Shown in pieces: positions 14,537-39,491 of a stretch of DNA of 40,617 bases. The stretch lies in NCBI GenBank assembly GCA_905250885.1, contig CAJNOQ010000819.1, positions 1 through 40,617 of the forward strand, in the 5' to 3' direction. Each line of letters starts with the position of its first letter. Positions within the stretch are counted from its first letter, which is position 1. The notes below the pieces were generated by a model that searched no databases, had not been told where the DNA came from, and was given only the letters and a program-made list of their open reading frames with translations. The DNA comes from Didymodactylos carnosus. Lineage: Eukaryota; Rotifera; Eurotatoria; Philodinida; Philodinidae. The position numbers and the translations under genes are program-made.

Positions 14537-17199
14537 ATGGTATGTATCTTTTTTTACGTTTTGCTAATTTTATTATGATCAAGTTAATACCTAAAACCTT
14601 TAAAAGTTTTTCAAGAATCAAAGTTAAAACATGAACGATAATGAGAAAACATATATACATAATTTTTCGATTCTCTTGAAATTTTTTAATGTATTTATCT
14701 TTCGATTCTTAGGGTCTGCTTAGTTTATTAAGAAAACTACGTTCGAATCCTCAAGATGAATTGAGAATTTTATTACTTGGTTTAGACAATGCTGGAAAAG
14801 TAAGAAGTTTTATTTTAAAAAAAAAGCTACATATTTTTCATTGGTTGTTATTTTTTTTATAGACGACACTACTTAAGGTGCTGGCATCCGAAGACATATC
14901 TCATATAACACCAACTCAAGTTAGTGAGACGTATTTTGTGTTTCTAGGTGGCTTTAATCATTTTTTCTTCACCATAGGGATTCAATATCAAAAGTGTAGC
15001 ATCAAATGGGTTTAAATTAAACGTGTGGGATATTGGTAAGTTCTTCTTTTAACAGAGTTTTGTTCCGTATTTTTAAACTCTTCTTATAGGTGGTCAGCGA
15101 AGAATTCGCCCTTTTTGGCGAAATTATTTTGAAAATACTGACGTGTTGGTAAGTTAAGATTGTCAACGATTTCCTGTTTAAAATGAATATTTTTTTCTAG
15201 ATCTATGTAATTGATAGTGCCGACAGAAAACGTTTTGAAGAAACCAGTCTGGTAGGTCTCATTGGCTTGGATGGAAATGAAATTAAAAAATAATGCGCTT
15301 CATTCATGGGTCTCGTTTCTGAAGAAAAAGAATTCATTGAATGGGATTTTATATTTAAATAAGGGATATTCGTAAAAGTAACGCCGTAGGTCCTTCCGTG
15401 CAGGTCCGCCCACTTTATACAGAGCGTCTTGCCGCAAAAATTTCAATTTTCTCATCGTGTAGAGCATCAAAAATAACCTAAAGGTCCCGCTTACGCTTTT
15501 TTGAAAAAACGTGTGGAAAGTGGTTCTCTACACATCTCAAGTTTTCCGTGAGGGTGAAGATGAACGAGTCGATTATTATTTATTATTTATTTATTTAGTA
15601 AAGTTGAGTTCACATGCAGATAGAAAAGAGAAAATAAACTTAACAATCATTGCGTCAAAAGAGACGTAAATTAATACATCTCTTATAAAGGTGTCTAACC
15701 TATATGAATTAACGTATACAATATGTATAAAAATAAAGGATGAAAAATAAGACAGCAAATACAAAGATCGGCAGTCGACACTATAAGTGCTGTTCTAAGT
15801 TAATGAGAAAACTGTTACTGTGGGTGATAAAACTACAGAATTACGAAGACTGATCCACTCCTTTAGTGTTCTAACTAAAAACGTTTCCTTGAGAACATCC
15901 TTTTTACATTCGGATACTGAAAACATAAGAGAATTTCCTTTTCGCAGTGTACGTCGATCGGTCATCGGTTGGATTAGACCAAATCATGCAAGATTCTAAT
16001 GGTGAAGGAATTCGGTCTCGATCTAACTTTACATTCGAGTGGTACTCAATTTACTTGAAAAATTCCTGAAGTTGACCTCGATTTTCTCCTAAACGCTCCG
16101 AAAATTTTTCGAGATTTTTTCAGGATGGGAACTACTTAGTAAGATCTATGACTTTGCCCACACAACTGTCCTCGATACCCTTAGTTTTCCAGAAATTCTC
16201 GAAGAAAAAAATTTTCGAAGCGTTTAGGAGAAAATCGAGGTCAAACTTCAGGAATTTTTCAAGTAAATTGAGTACCATTCGAATGTAAAGTTAGATCGAG
16301 ACCGAATTCCTTCACCATTAGAATCAACTCGTCAAGAGCTACAATTTGGTGTATAATTATGTAATGTTTCGTTCATTTTCACCGACTCGTTTATCTTCAC
16401 CCTCACGGAAAACTTGAGGTGTGTAGAGAACCACTTTCCACACGTTTTTTCAAAAAAGCGTAAGCGAAACCTTTAGGTTATCTTTGATGCTCTACACGAT
16501 GAGAAAATTGAAATTTTCACGGCAAGATGCTCTGTATAAAGTGGGCGGACCTGCGCGGAAGCACCCTCTTTTATAATATAGACTAGTAAATATCTCAGCA
16601 ATTCTGATAGATCGCGTAAAAATGACAATAGGATTTAATCTCTATTTAAATCCAAAAATTTCATGCGGTATATTTTCTTCCTTAAAAATAATGAAAACGT
16701 GCACATTCTTTCATTTGCGTTCATATCCTATCATACGACGAGATATTGGAACAAAATTTTATATTGATTCATTAAGGAATTATCTGAACTATTAGAAGAA
16801 GAAAAATTGGTGAATGTACCATTACTTGTATTTGCTAATAAACAAGATTTATTAAATGCTGCAACATCCTCTGAGATTACAGATGGATTAGCATTACATA
16901 CAATACGAGATAGATCATGGCAAATTCAAGGATGTTCTGCATATACAAAAGAAGGTGTAACGGTATGCATTAGATATAACATATTTTAGTAACAGCACCT
17001 CTCTCATTTAGTGTTTCTGTTTTGACATCATGTTTGACATAGATCAATGTAGGATTGTTAGAATTTATCAATTTAATTTTAAAGAAAAGAAAAAATTTCA
17101 CTCATATATCTTAGTCAACATGCTTTACATATTTTCTCATTTTTTTTCTAGGATGGCTTAGAATGGGTGTCTAAAACAGTCAAATCAACAAAGAAATAA
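14537..17199 (+). CDS. ARL3: ARL3 small GTPase, complete
   Basis: ARL3 is an Arf-like GTPase that, when GTP-bound, releases lipidated cargo from PDE6D and UNC119 carriers inside cilia. Exons: 14537-14539, 14713-14799, 14863-14919, 14978-15035, 15090-15148, 15201-15251, 16777-16962 and 17152-17199. They total 549 nt and 182 residues, the family's usual length. The first coding exon carries only ATG; the intron falls between Met1 and Gly2. Motifs are the P-loop GLDNAGKTT (24-32), switch region ITPTQGFNIKS, WDIGGQ (66-71), NKQD (126-129) and CSA (158-160). [18 protein letters not shown] and [10 protein letters not shown] are specific to ARL3 rather than ARL2 or ARF. The stop is TAA at 17197-17199. 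Intron 6 is swollen by an inverted-repeat element. ARL3 converges with PI4KA. Confidence 0.97.
15388..16565. mobile_element. Nested inverted-repeat (foldback-type) element in ARL3 intron 6
   Basis: Outer arms of about 180 nt (15388-15571 and 16383-16565) are near-perfect reverse complements: AGGTCCGCCCACTTTATAC on the left mirrors GTATAAAGTGGGCGGACCT on the right. Inside is a second inverted pair of about 119 nt (15992-16110 and 16206-16325). It has no transposase-like ORF, so it is probably non-autonomous. The differences between arms (a few percent) suggest moderate age. A clear target-site duplication could not be fixed by eye. It sits inside an intron in a gene that otherwise looks intact. 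Confidence 0.8.
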
Positions 17200-18339
17200 T
17201 TTTTTTTTTCTTCTAATTATAATATTCCAAGTTTAGTCGTTTTAAATGTAGAACTTTAATGAGAATAGAAAAATACTAGCAGGTTCCTTTCATTGTGTTA
17301 TAATATATAAATATAGTCATGACTGTGACGCTTGGAGCTTTGTTTTTATTTCTCTGTATAATTAAAACTATTTTTATTTATTTATTTATTCAACTATTTT
17401 CTTGTGTTTATTGTTTTGCTATATGTGTGTACATTTATAAATAACTGTGGATTCAATTTGGGCATATTTTGATTTCAATGTGGTAAAATTTTTCAAAAAT
17501 AATGATCGGTGAACAATGCACAATTGACTGTTTTGGTCTTACATACACACACATGACTTTTGTGAAATATATCGATCTTCCGCTCAACTTAAAACATGAA
17601 TGAACAGCAATGCGTTATATAATATCTTGAAAATATAAATTAAAAACTATATTTAACTCTAATTATGATTTTTTTTTCTTGTGCGCATTTTAATTGATCG
17701 ATGTTTTTATTATTTTGCTTAACTGTTGTTGCTATTTGCTCTTTCTCATTATATGTGCATGTGTGTTGTTCTGTTGTTTTTTACACAAGAGAAAATATTT
17801 CAATAAATAAGGTAAATAGAACTTTGTTATTTGATGATCGATATTGAAATAAATTTTACAAAAAGAAACTATAAGAGATCTATTAATTCTAACAATTTTG
17901 GTAAAGCAGTTGAAAAATTGATAATAAGTGTTGAATGGAACAATGTTAGATCATATATTATTTTATTTTTATGCTCAGTTTATTCAATAGTATCAGAATA
18001 ATACTTGATGTTTCATTTAGTCATTCTATTTTTGCAATAGTAGATCACTGTTTATTATATTTTCTTTTCTCTGTTTATATAAACCGAGAATTTAAATTAT
18101 GCTTATATGCTACATATACATTTACCACAATTTAAAAGAGAAAGAGGAAAAAGTCTTATTGTTTTTTTGACAAAAAGAAACAACGTAACAAGCGAGATTT
18201 TCAAGATGTGTTATTATGCATTAAAAATAAAAAATTATTTACGAAAAAGACTAGTACGTACACAATCTTAAATATACAACTGAAGAAGAAAAGGTCAAAA
18301 TATGACATTTATACTAAAATACAGGAGGAGGAAAAGAGA
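17200..18339. other. Convergent intergenic region between ARL3 and PI4KA
   Basis: About 1.1 kb, AT-rich, holding both 3' UTRs. No exon, RNA gene or repeat family was seen. An AATAAA lies at 17802-17807, rather far from the ARL3 stop to be its polyadenylation signal. Confidence 0.55.
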
Positions 18340-33031
<14,692 letters not shown>

Positions 33032-33042
33032 TCTAATTTGAT

Positions 33043-33045
33043 TCT
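33043..33045 (-). other. Candidate 3' splice site upstream of the PI4KA ATG
   Basis: Minus-strand ATTGTTTAG ends 12 nt before the ATG at 33031. It is possibly a spliced-leader acceptor or the end of a 5'-UTR intron. Confidence 0.35.
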
Positions 33046-33956
33046 AAACAATAGATATTTTCTACTTTTTCGTTTTAAATGCAGTATTTGTAATATAGTA
33101 ACCCTCATCTCACAATTTAATACTTTCAGTTGTTTATTTTCGACACAAAGTCTGAGTGAAATGAAAGGCAAAGGCAGTTGTTCTTACTTCAAAAAAAATC
33201 AGGTAGCTATTATTTTGTTCTTTAACTAAATTACAACTCACATTTTGACTAATAACTAAAGATAACCATAAATCTAAAAATGATATAGTACAACATAGTC
33301 TAAACAGGATTTTCTTAGTCTCAGTTTCTAAGAAAGATTGAGCTATGCTTTTCAAATTGCAGACAAAAAGCTCTTATATGTCTCTTTCTACGGTACTACA
33401 ACTTATTTCCAGACATATTTTTTGCCGTTATAGGCCTTCATATAGTTTCTATATTCCTTTAAATTCAATCGAAATAGAAAGTGTTGCAGATCGAAAAGTT
33501 ATATCCCATAGTGACCGTATCAAAAAATCCTTATTAGCATGCATCCTAAGAAGTGAATGATGCTGTAAAGGCCTTAGGGTCAATTGCATGCCTTATTATT
33601 TATTTTCTATCAATAAAGCTTAAACCAAGTAAATGATGACAACGACCAAGATCAGCCATTGTTGATGAGAATACACTTCGACGCTTAAGGTAAGACTTTT
33701 TGTGATGCCGGCCCTGGTCTTCCGATCACTGCTTGAGATCAACTATTTTGAACAGACTAATTCAATGAAAATTTTAGCGCATTTTTTTCTGTTGTAGACT
33801 GATTCGGGACAGAATTATCAAACAGAATTTTAAGACATCATAAATTCAAAGCAGCGGTTATTAGTGAAATTAGATGATTCATCTTATGTTTGGTTGGTGA
33901 ATATTTAAGCCATTAAAATTAGTGTGTGTATGTAGCACCATCTGAAAAAGCTATCC

Positions 33957-34193
33957 AGGTCAACCAATTCTACAAGATCCTACTGATAATAAGATTTCAT
34001 AGGATTCCTATTTTAGGGTCCTGTGAAATCCTACGAAATCCTTCGACACGAATTCCATAGGATTCTATGGTAGCAAAAATCTTATGGGATTCCTATTATA
34101 TTCTATAACAGGAATCGTATGCATTTCTTGCAAAATCGTACAGTAAGATTTCATAGGATTCCTATTTTTTCGTTCTGAATACATTTTCTTTTC
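33957..34193. repeat. Repeats of a palindromic AGGATTCCT motif
   Basis: The phrase AAGATTTCATAGGATTCCTA occurs near 33991 and again near 34144. Between them are several inverted or degenerate copies (GAAATCCTACGAAATCCTT, AGGATTCTATGG, GGGATTCCTATTATA). A similar CCTACTG...CAGTAGGATCCTT pair bridges 33975 and 34893, so the block may be one arm of a larger decayed inverted element. Confidence 0.65.
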
Positions 34194-34387
34194 TTTTTTT
34201 ATACGAGAACACAAGCACAGGCGTGTTTTTCTGAGGTAATTTTAATATAAATAAACTCTGCTGTAGACAATGAAAAATTCTTTTTCAGTTATAGGCTCGA
34301 ATTTTGCACTGAGTACTACGAGCCATCGAAACTCGCTACTGTTCGACAACGTATGAGCTCACACACTTGATCGCAGCTCAGGACTGC

Positions 34388-34799
34388 CCAGGTGATTGAA
34401 TCGTACTATCCGATCGTACAAGATCGTATACGAATCGTACGAAATCATATACGATTGCGTACGATCTACATACGAATCGTGGTACCGGGGCCTGTTTCTT
34501 AAAAAAACTTAAGTAGAAAATCTTACTTAAGTCAAACTTAAGTCTAAAAAAGTCTTTGTCTTTTTTGGCTTAAGTAAGATTTTCTACTTAAGTTTTTTTA
34601 AGAAACAGGCTCCTGATTTGTCGTCTGGCTCGTACTGTACGATTTCATACGAAGTTGTATGATCGTGTATGATCTTGTACGATCGTATTATACGATCCAG
34701 AGGGCAAATCAGATACCACGATTCATATATGATTTTCATACGATTTGGTACGATTTTGTCTGATTCAGATACGATCCTAGTACGATTCTTCGACCTGGG
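34388..34799. mobile_element. TACGAT-rich inverted-repeat element with a MITE inside
   Basis: The ends are imperfect inverted copies: CCCAGGTGATTGAATCGTAC on the left, and on the right the mirror of CCCAGGTCGAAGAATCGTAC. The body is built from many short ACGATC/TACGAT variants in both orientations. A separate 127-bp element (34487-34613) interrupts it. No ORF. It is probably a non-autonomous element or a satellite-like palindrome. Confidence 0.6.
34487..34613. mobile_element. 127-bp hairpin MITE
   Basis: Arms 34487-34531 and 34569-34613 are 45 nt long with about one mismatch; the ends read GGGGCCTGTTTCTTAA and its mirror TTAAGAAACAGGCTCC. The spacer of about 37 nt holds further ACTTAAGTC repeats. 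It lies inside the TACGAT-rich element, so it inserted later. The near-identical arms suggest a recent insertion. Confidence 0.85.
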
Positions 34800-36194
34800 T
34801 GGCTAGCGGTGAGTGAAGGTAGCGACAAGCAGCAGCTATAGCAACCATCGGAAAATCAGATAGAATCCTACTGCAACCCTACAGTAGGATCCTTAGCACA
34901 TATATAGTAAGCTTGTTTCAGAAAAAAAGTCAGTTGATCATGATTATACTTCAAAGAATACTCCAATACTGTATAAAAAGTGAACGATGCCAGGAGCTGG
35001 TTATATGTATCATATAGTACTACTAAAAGTATACAAATGTCCCCACTAGTCGTTTAAAGCGGTTGTACACTAAAGAAATGTTTAACGTTTACTGGCAAGA
35101 TTCCTCACAACTTTTCATTCTTTTGTTCGATTCCATCCATTTTACCTACCATGAATCCAATTTTATTTTAAGAACAGTATGATACGTTTCACTTACAATC
35201 TTCAAAATTTTCTCTGTCCTATCTATTATTAAAAAATTGTCTATACAAAAGGCAAATCGTTTCTACTGTGCTAATGTTTAAAAAAATGTTCTATTCACCA
35301 AACGCTTCTCAAAATAAATACATAAAAATAAAAACAAAAAATGTTATTATTTGTATAATTCCAAATACACTCATAGATATAGCAATTTATATCAACAAAC
35401 CTACTAACACGCGATCTATTACAAATAAAAAATCTTAATCTGCATTATAACTTACAGAAAACTAGAGCCAAATATTAGCGAAAAAAGTGGAAGTAGTATA
35501 AAAATAGTGGGTGATTTTTAGTTTTTGGTCGTTCAATAATCACAGTCTAATATTCTTAACAATAAACACTCTTCACATAAATTTATTTGTTCACACATGT
35601 ACGTTGATGCTAAATTTTTAAGACAGAAATGAAACAAGCAGGAAACAAATAAATAATATTTAAGTTGAATACGTATCTCGCTGTGGCTTATTTTAGTCTA
35701 AGCAAGACGACAGTAAAGACCGGTACGAAAAATCACCACAAAATTGAATTAAAAATCATTATGATTTGACAGTTGCCTGTTTTCTTGATACAAACCGCAC
35801 TCATGATCATCGATTGCACAAAGATAACCAAACGGTATCTCTTTTACTACGTAAACATCCTCATGAAAACAGGAACTGTACTCTAGTGGACGTGCATCGT
35901 CGAAAATTCAATTCATATCACAAGAAATTTTGTGGAAGAAAACGTAAAAAAAAGATTCGTAGGAGCAAATAGGTGAAAAGGTAAAACAAGCAAGTAAAAA
36001 ATTCTTGCTTCAAGTTTAGAACTACGGAAAACGTATTCCTCTCAAACGTAAATGAAAAAAGGTTATAAAAACTAAGAAATGTATATAAACACATGAATTT
36101 ACGATACGAAAACAAACAAAATTTAATCTATTCTTAGAACAGAGATAAAAAAGCACCACTCAAGATATGGACTATTCGCACCATACACATCCTT

Positions 36195-38070
36195 TCACCG
36201 CCTACGTCTTGATAATGTCGTTGTTATTGTAGTTGAAGTTTTTCTATTAGATGATTTGAGTGCTTTTAATAGACTAGCAGCAACAGCACATGCTCCTCCT
36301 TGCAAAAATCTTACTAGATTATCTCCGACTAATGGTCCTATGGCATAGAGATGATCAACTGCTGCACATTCATACGTTATTGGATTGATCAATATCGGAT
36401 TATCATTTGGTTGTAATGTTTTTGTTTTAATACTCCCCAAATGTTGTCCTTCGTCTTCGAAGAAATTTAATTTAATTTCTGATCCAGTCAGTTTAGCTGC
36501 ATACGATATATTGTACTTATACTGGATCAGTTGAGTTTTTGTTGATAATTTTAAATTACGGATATGAACAATACCATCTTCCGTTATCGATAGAATATCG
36601 CAGTGAGGTAAACATTGATACAATGTTGGGACTTTATCTAATGAAGAAACATTGGTATTCTCATGTATGTTGAGAACAGGCTGAAATTTAAATGTATTCA
36701 ATTAGATGAAATGCATTTATTTTCCTTAACTTTCACCTGCAAACGATTAATTTTAAATCAATTCTAAATACTATTTTAATATTTACCGTTTGTGTATTTA
36801 TTAATTGTTGTTGTTTAACAGCATGTTTCATTTTTTCAAATAATTTTTCGTAATCTGCATACGTGTTTGATGATAATTTGTTACATACCAAATCTGGATC
36901 ATCGATGGACTTTCGGAATACATGTATAACCGGTATTGAATATTTTTCACATAATAAAACTACATCAAGAGCTGATAGACCACATCCAATGACCAACAAT
37001 GGTTTACTGTCTGGTGTTAACTTTTTCTCTTTAATTAAACATTCAATATCAGTTAATGTTGACTTGATAAATGAATGTGATTGGTCTTTGTCGATTATAT
37101 CCAGTGGACGTGTTAGCTCTTGAGTTGTGCCTAGGATATAGTCAAATGAAATTAACAACAATATTCAAAGATGACAAAATGAACGTGTTGTTTACCTGTT
37201 GCTAATACAACATATTTTGCATATATACAAAATGGTTTTTGTGTATCTGTTTTGTGGCCTCTAATTTCCCACAATAGTTCCGTTGGACGTATTTCATCTT
37301 TCACTTCATCATAATAGGCAGGTTCACCACAAACACGTTGTATTGATGTTACTTCGCGATTATTGAGAAAATTTTTTTGTAACTGTTGACGTTTTACATA
37401 GTCTTTATAATACTGACGAACTTCATCGTAACTGGCACGTTTCGAATCTTTCTGATTGTGATGTGGATTATCACTATTTTCATGTTGATTAATTTGTTGT
37501 CGAAATGTTGAAAATGGATAATTAGGTAATTCCATCCAATTCGCAAGGGATACTGTTGATAAATGTTGGGATGTAAGTTTATTCCACACACCACCGGGTG
37601 TTTCACGTCCAATACACACATGGTCAATAATTTGATTTGGAACATGTTTCCAGAATAATTTTGATTGTGAATTAACGCCCAAATCGGCATCCGGATGAAG
37701 TAAAGAATCAAATAATAATGCTATTGGATTACGTGTACGCCCTTCTAAACCATCCGACAACATTTCCAAATCCTAAAACATTTCATTAAAATTACTAAGA
37801 AAAATATTAAGAAAAAATTGAAAACTAACCTGTTCTAATATTGAGTTATCTTTAACAAATTGTTCTAATTTTATATTTAAATATTCATTTGATACCGGGC
37901 ATCCATTCCAATAGGGCCAATTCCCAGATAGAATATAGGATAAAGTTATTGCAGATGGACCATTCCCTTAAAATCAGAAAAACGTCTAATTCTATTATTG
38001 ACGAAGATAATTAAACAAATTTACCAATTATAACAACTTCTTTTCGAAGTTTTTTTCCATTTTTACTCAT
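36195..38070 (-). CDS. OSGIN: OSGIN-like FAD-dependent oxidoreductase family protein, complete
   Basis: OSGIN1/2 are FMO-like flavoproteins linked to oxidative-stress response and growth inhibition; the catalysed reaction is not settled. Exons: 38025-38070, 37830-37966, 37196-37772, 36787-37130 and 36195-36680, totalling 1590 nt and 529 residues, near the family's usual 480-560. Visible are the FAD-binding VVIIGNGPSA (about 12-21), LEMLSDGLEGR, a HPDADLG segment, PGGVWN, the VVLATGT loop at the end of exon 3, a second Rossmann motif VIGCGLSALD (302-), IPVIHVFR, and the C-terminal YAIGPLVGDNLVRFLQGGA signature. Ala replaces the third Gly of the GxGxxG in the first nucleotide site (human proteins have Gly). 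The tail is Ser/Thr-rich and ends RRRR. The first intron splits the FAD motif. Start: ATG 38070; stop: TGA 36195-36197. The C-terminal part looks closer to OSGIN1 than OSGIN2, but I do not separate them. Confidence 0.94.
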
Positions 38071-38078
38071 ATTATCCC

Positions 38079-38081
38079 CCT
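38079..38081 (-). other. Candidate 3' splice site upstream of the OSGIN ATG
   Basis: Minus-strand TTTTTCTAG ends 9 nt before the ATG; the leader would be GGGGATAAT. It is one of the stronger examples of an acceptor directly before a start codon. Confidence 0.45.
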
Positions 38082-38283
38082 AGAAAAACTATAAAACTGA
38101 CACTATGTATTTTAGTTACTTTGATGAAAAAAAACAATTGATAATATATAAAAACAAAAAGAAAAGAATGCTCGATTTACTTCAAAAACAATAAGCTAGA
38201 ATTTCTTATTTCTTTATCCTTCCCCTCTTCTATAAACTCCGGAAAAAATATATGCAATGACCTCTCGAAGAAAAAGAAGAAAA

Positions 38284-38510
38284 AAAAAGAGAAGAAAAAT
38301 AATTCTCTTAAATAGAACAGAAAAAAAAATATAGATGATGCGTCGTCATAGATTTATCTAGCTACTATTTTTAAAGATAAAAAAGAACTGCAATGATTAA
38401 TATATTTAGCAAAAGAAAAATATAGATTTGTCGAAGAAATTAGATAGAAAAGAATATATTCTATGTTTTTAAAGAACACGATCAAAGACATGAGAAAAAT
38501 ATAATTATCT
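38284..38510 (+). repeat. 227-bp direct repeat, copy 1 (left of N)
   Basis: Matches the block at 38512-38738 base for base as far as I can read it, at a fixed offset of 228, ending at ATAATTATCT directly before the N. Confidence 0.95.
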
Positions 38511-38511
38511 N
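38511..38511. other. Single undetermined base (assembly join)
   Basis: The only N in the window. It sits exactly between two identical 227-bp blocks, as expected where two overlapping contig ends were joined without merging. Confidence 0.9.
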
Positions 38512-38738
38512 AAAAAGAGAAGAAAAATAATTCTCTTAAATAGAACAGAAAAAAAAATATAGATGATGCGTCGTCATAGATTTATCTAGCTACTATTTTT
38601 AAAGATAAAAAAGAACTGCAATGATTAATATATTTAGCAAAAGAAAAATATAGATTTGTCGAAGAAATTAGATAGAAAAGAATATATTCTATGTTTTTAA
38701 AGAACACGATCAAAGACATGAGAAAAATATAATTATCT
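38512..38738 (+). repeat. 227-bp direct repeat, copy 2 (right of N)
   Basis: Second copy, starting AAAAAGAGAAG immediately after the N. Unique sequence resumes at 38739. Confidence 0.95.
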
Positions 38739-39439
38739 CATTTTTATTTTCAATTAAAAACAAAAAAAAAAACAACTTAATAGTTTGTATATTTGCACAT
38801 GTTCTTTTGTGTGAACAGCATATGGAACTCTGACTTTAAAAACAAAGTTAAAAATAGATATTGGACTCTTAATCCGGCTAGTCTCAATATTTCAACAGAT
38901 GAGAAAATATATTCGAATTAGTTATAGTAAAAATAGCATTCGAAACAAATGATGTATACCAAAAATACCTTCAGTGGCAGTGGTGTACTTAGTAATATTA
39001 TCTAACGTTAAAATATGAATATAGATAGCTGAAATAACGAAGTTTTGCATAAATTTCGACCGTCTGTGTGTTGACATGACCTTTAATCACATTGGATGCA
39101 TAGATTCTGCGATACCTTATTTTTTCATTACAATACAAGTAACCTTGATATACGGAAGAATCAATGTTTTTCCTCGATCGAAAAATAACATTGAATATCA
39201 TGAGCCTGTATCACTTAGTAACCAATAATAGAAATTTCAGATATTAGCTCTTATTACTCAAAACATGACCAACATTTCATGAATGATAATTATTTTTAAC
39301 ATTTCAGTTATCTTTCAAAAAATATGTAAGGCGATAGCAAAGTACTGTTCTAAAGTACAAGTACTTTTACTTGTATACTCGTCCATGCTCTGCTATCCAA
39401 CCACTTTTATTTTTTTCGAATTTGGACATCGAAAAATGA

Positions 39440-39491
39440 CTGAGATTTTCACCAAAAAATAAAAATTTTCATGTTTTGGTGAAAAATTCAG
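39440..39491. repeat. Small inverted repeat
   Basis: CTGAGATTTTCACCAAAA and TTTTGGTGAAAAATTCAG pair over 18 bp with two mismatches and a 16-nt loop. On both sides, on the minus strand, lie tRNA D-arm-like phrases (AGTTGGATAGAGCGC near 39500-39515, GGTTGGATAGCAGAGC near 39385-39405). No complete tRNA can be folded from them by eye. Confidence 0.55.

Larger units (their letters stand above)
33046..36194. other. Intergenic region between OSGIN and PI4KA
   Basis: About 3.1 kb. The middle (about 33950-34900) is a cluster of palindromic repeats, described separately. The rest (33046-33950 and 34900-36194) is AT-rich with no supported exon. It should contain the OSGIN 3' UTR and the PI4KA promoter. 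Confidence 0.55.

Noticed and set aside
35766-35972. Plus-strand ORF with a Lys/Arg-rich end (CGRKRKKK) preceded by an AG
   Set aside because: No ATG start, no recognisable family, no partner exon found upstream; the open frame could be chance. Not listed as a gene.
36863-37123. Plus-strand 86-codon ORF
   Set aside because: It lies fully inside OSGIN exon 4 on the opposite strand and is a shadow of the conserved coding frame.
37394-37711. Minus-strand 105-codon ORF
   Set aside because: Out-of-frame shadow within OSGIN exon 3.
38284-38738. Genuine tandem duplication
   Set aside because: Perfect identity with a single N exactly between the copies is better explained as an unmerged contig overlap.
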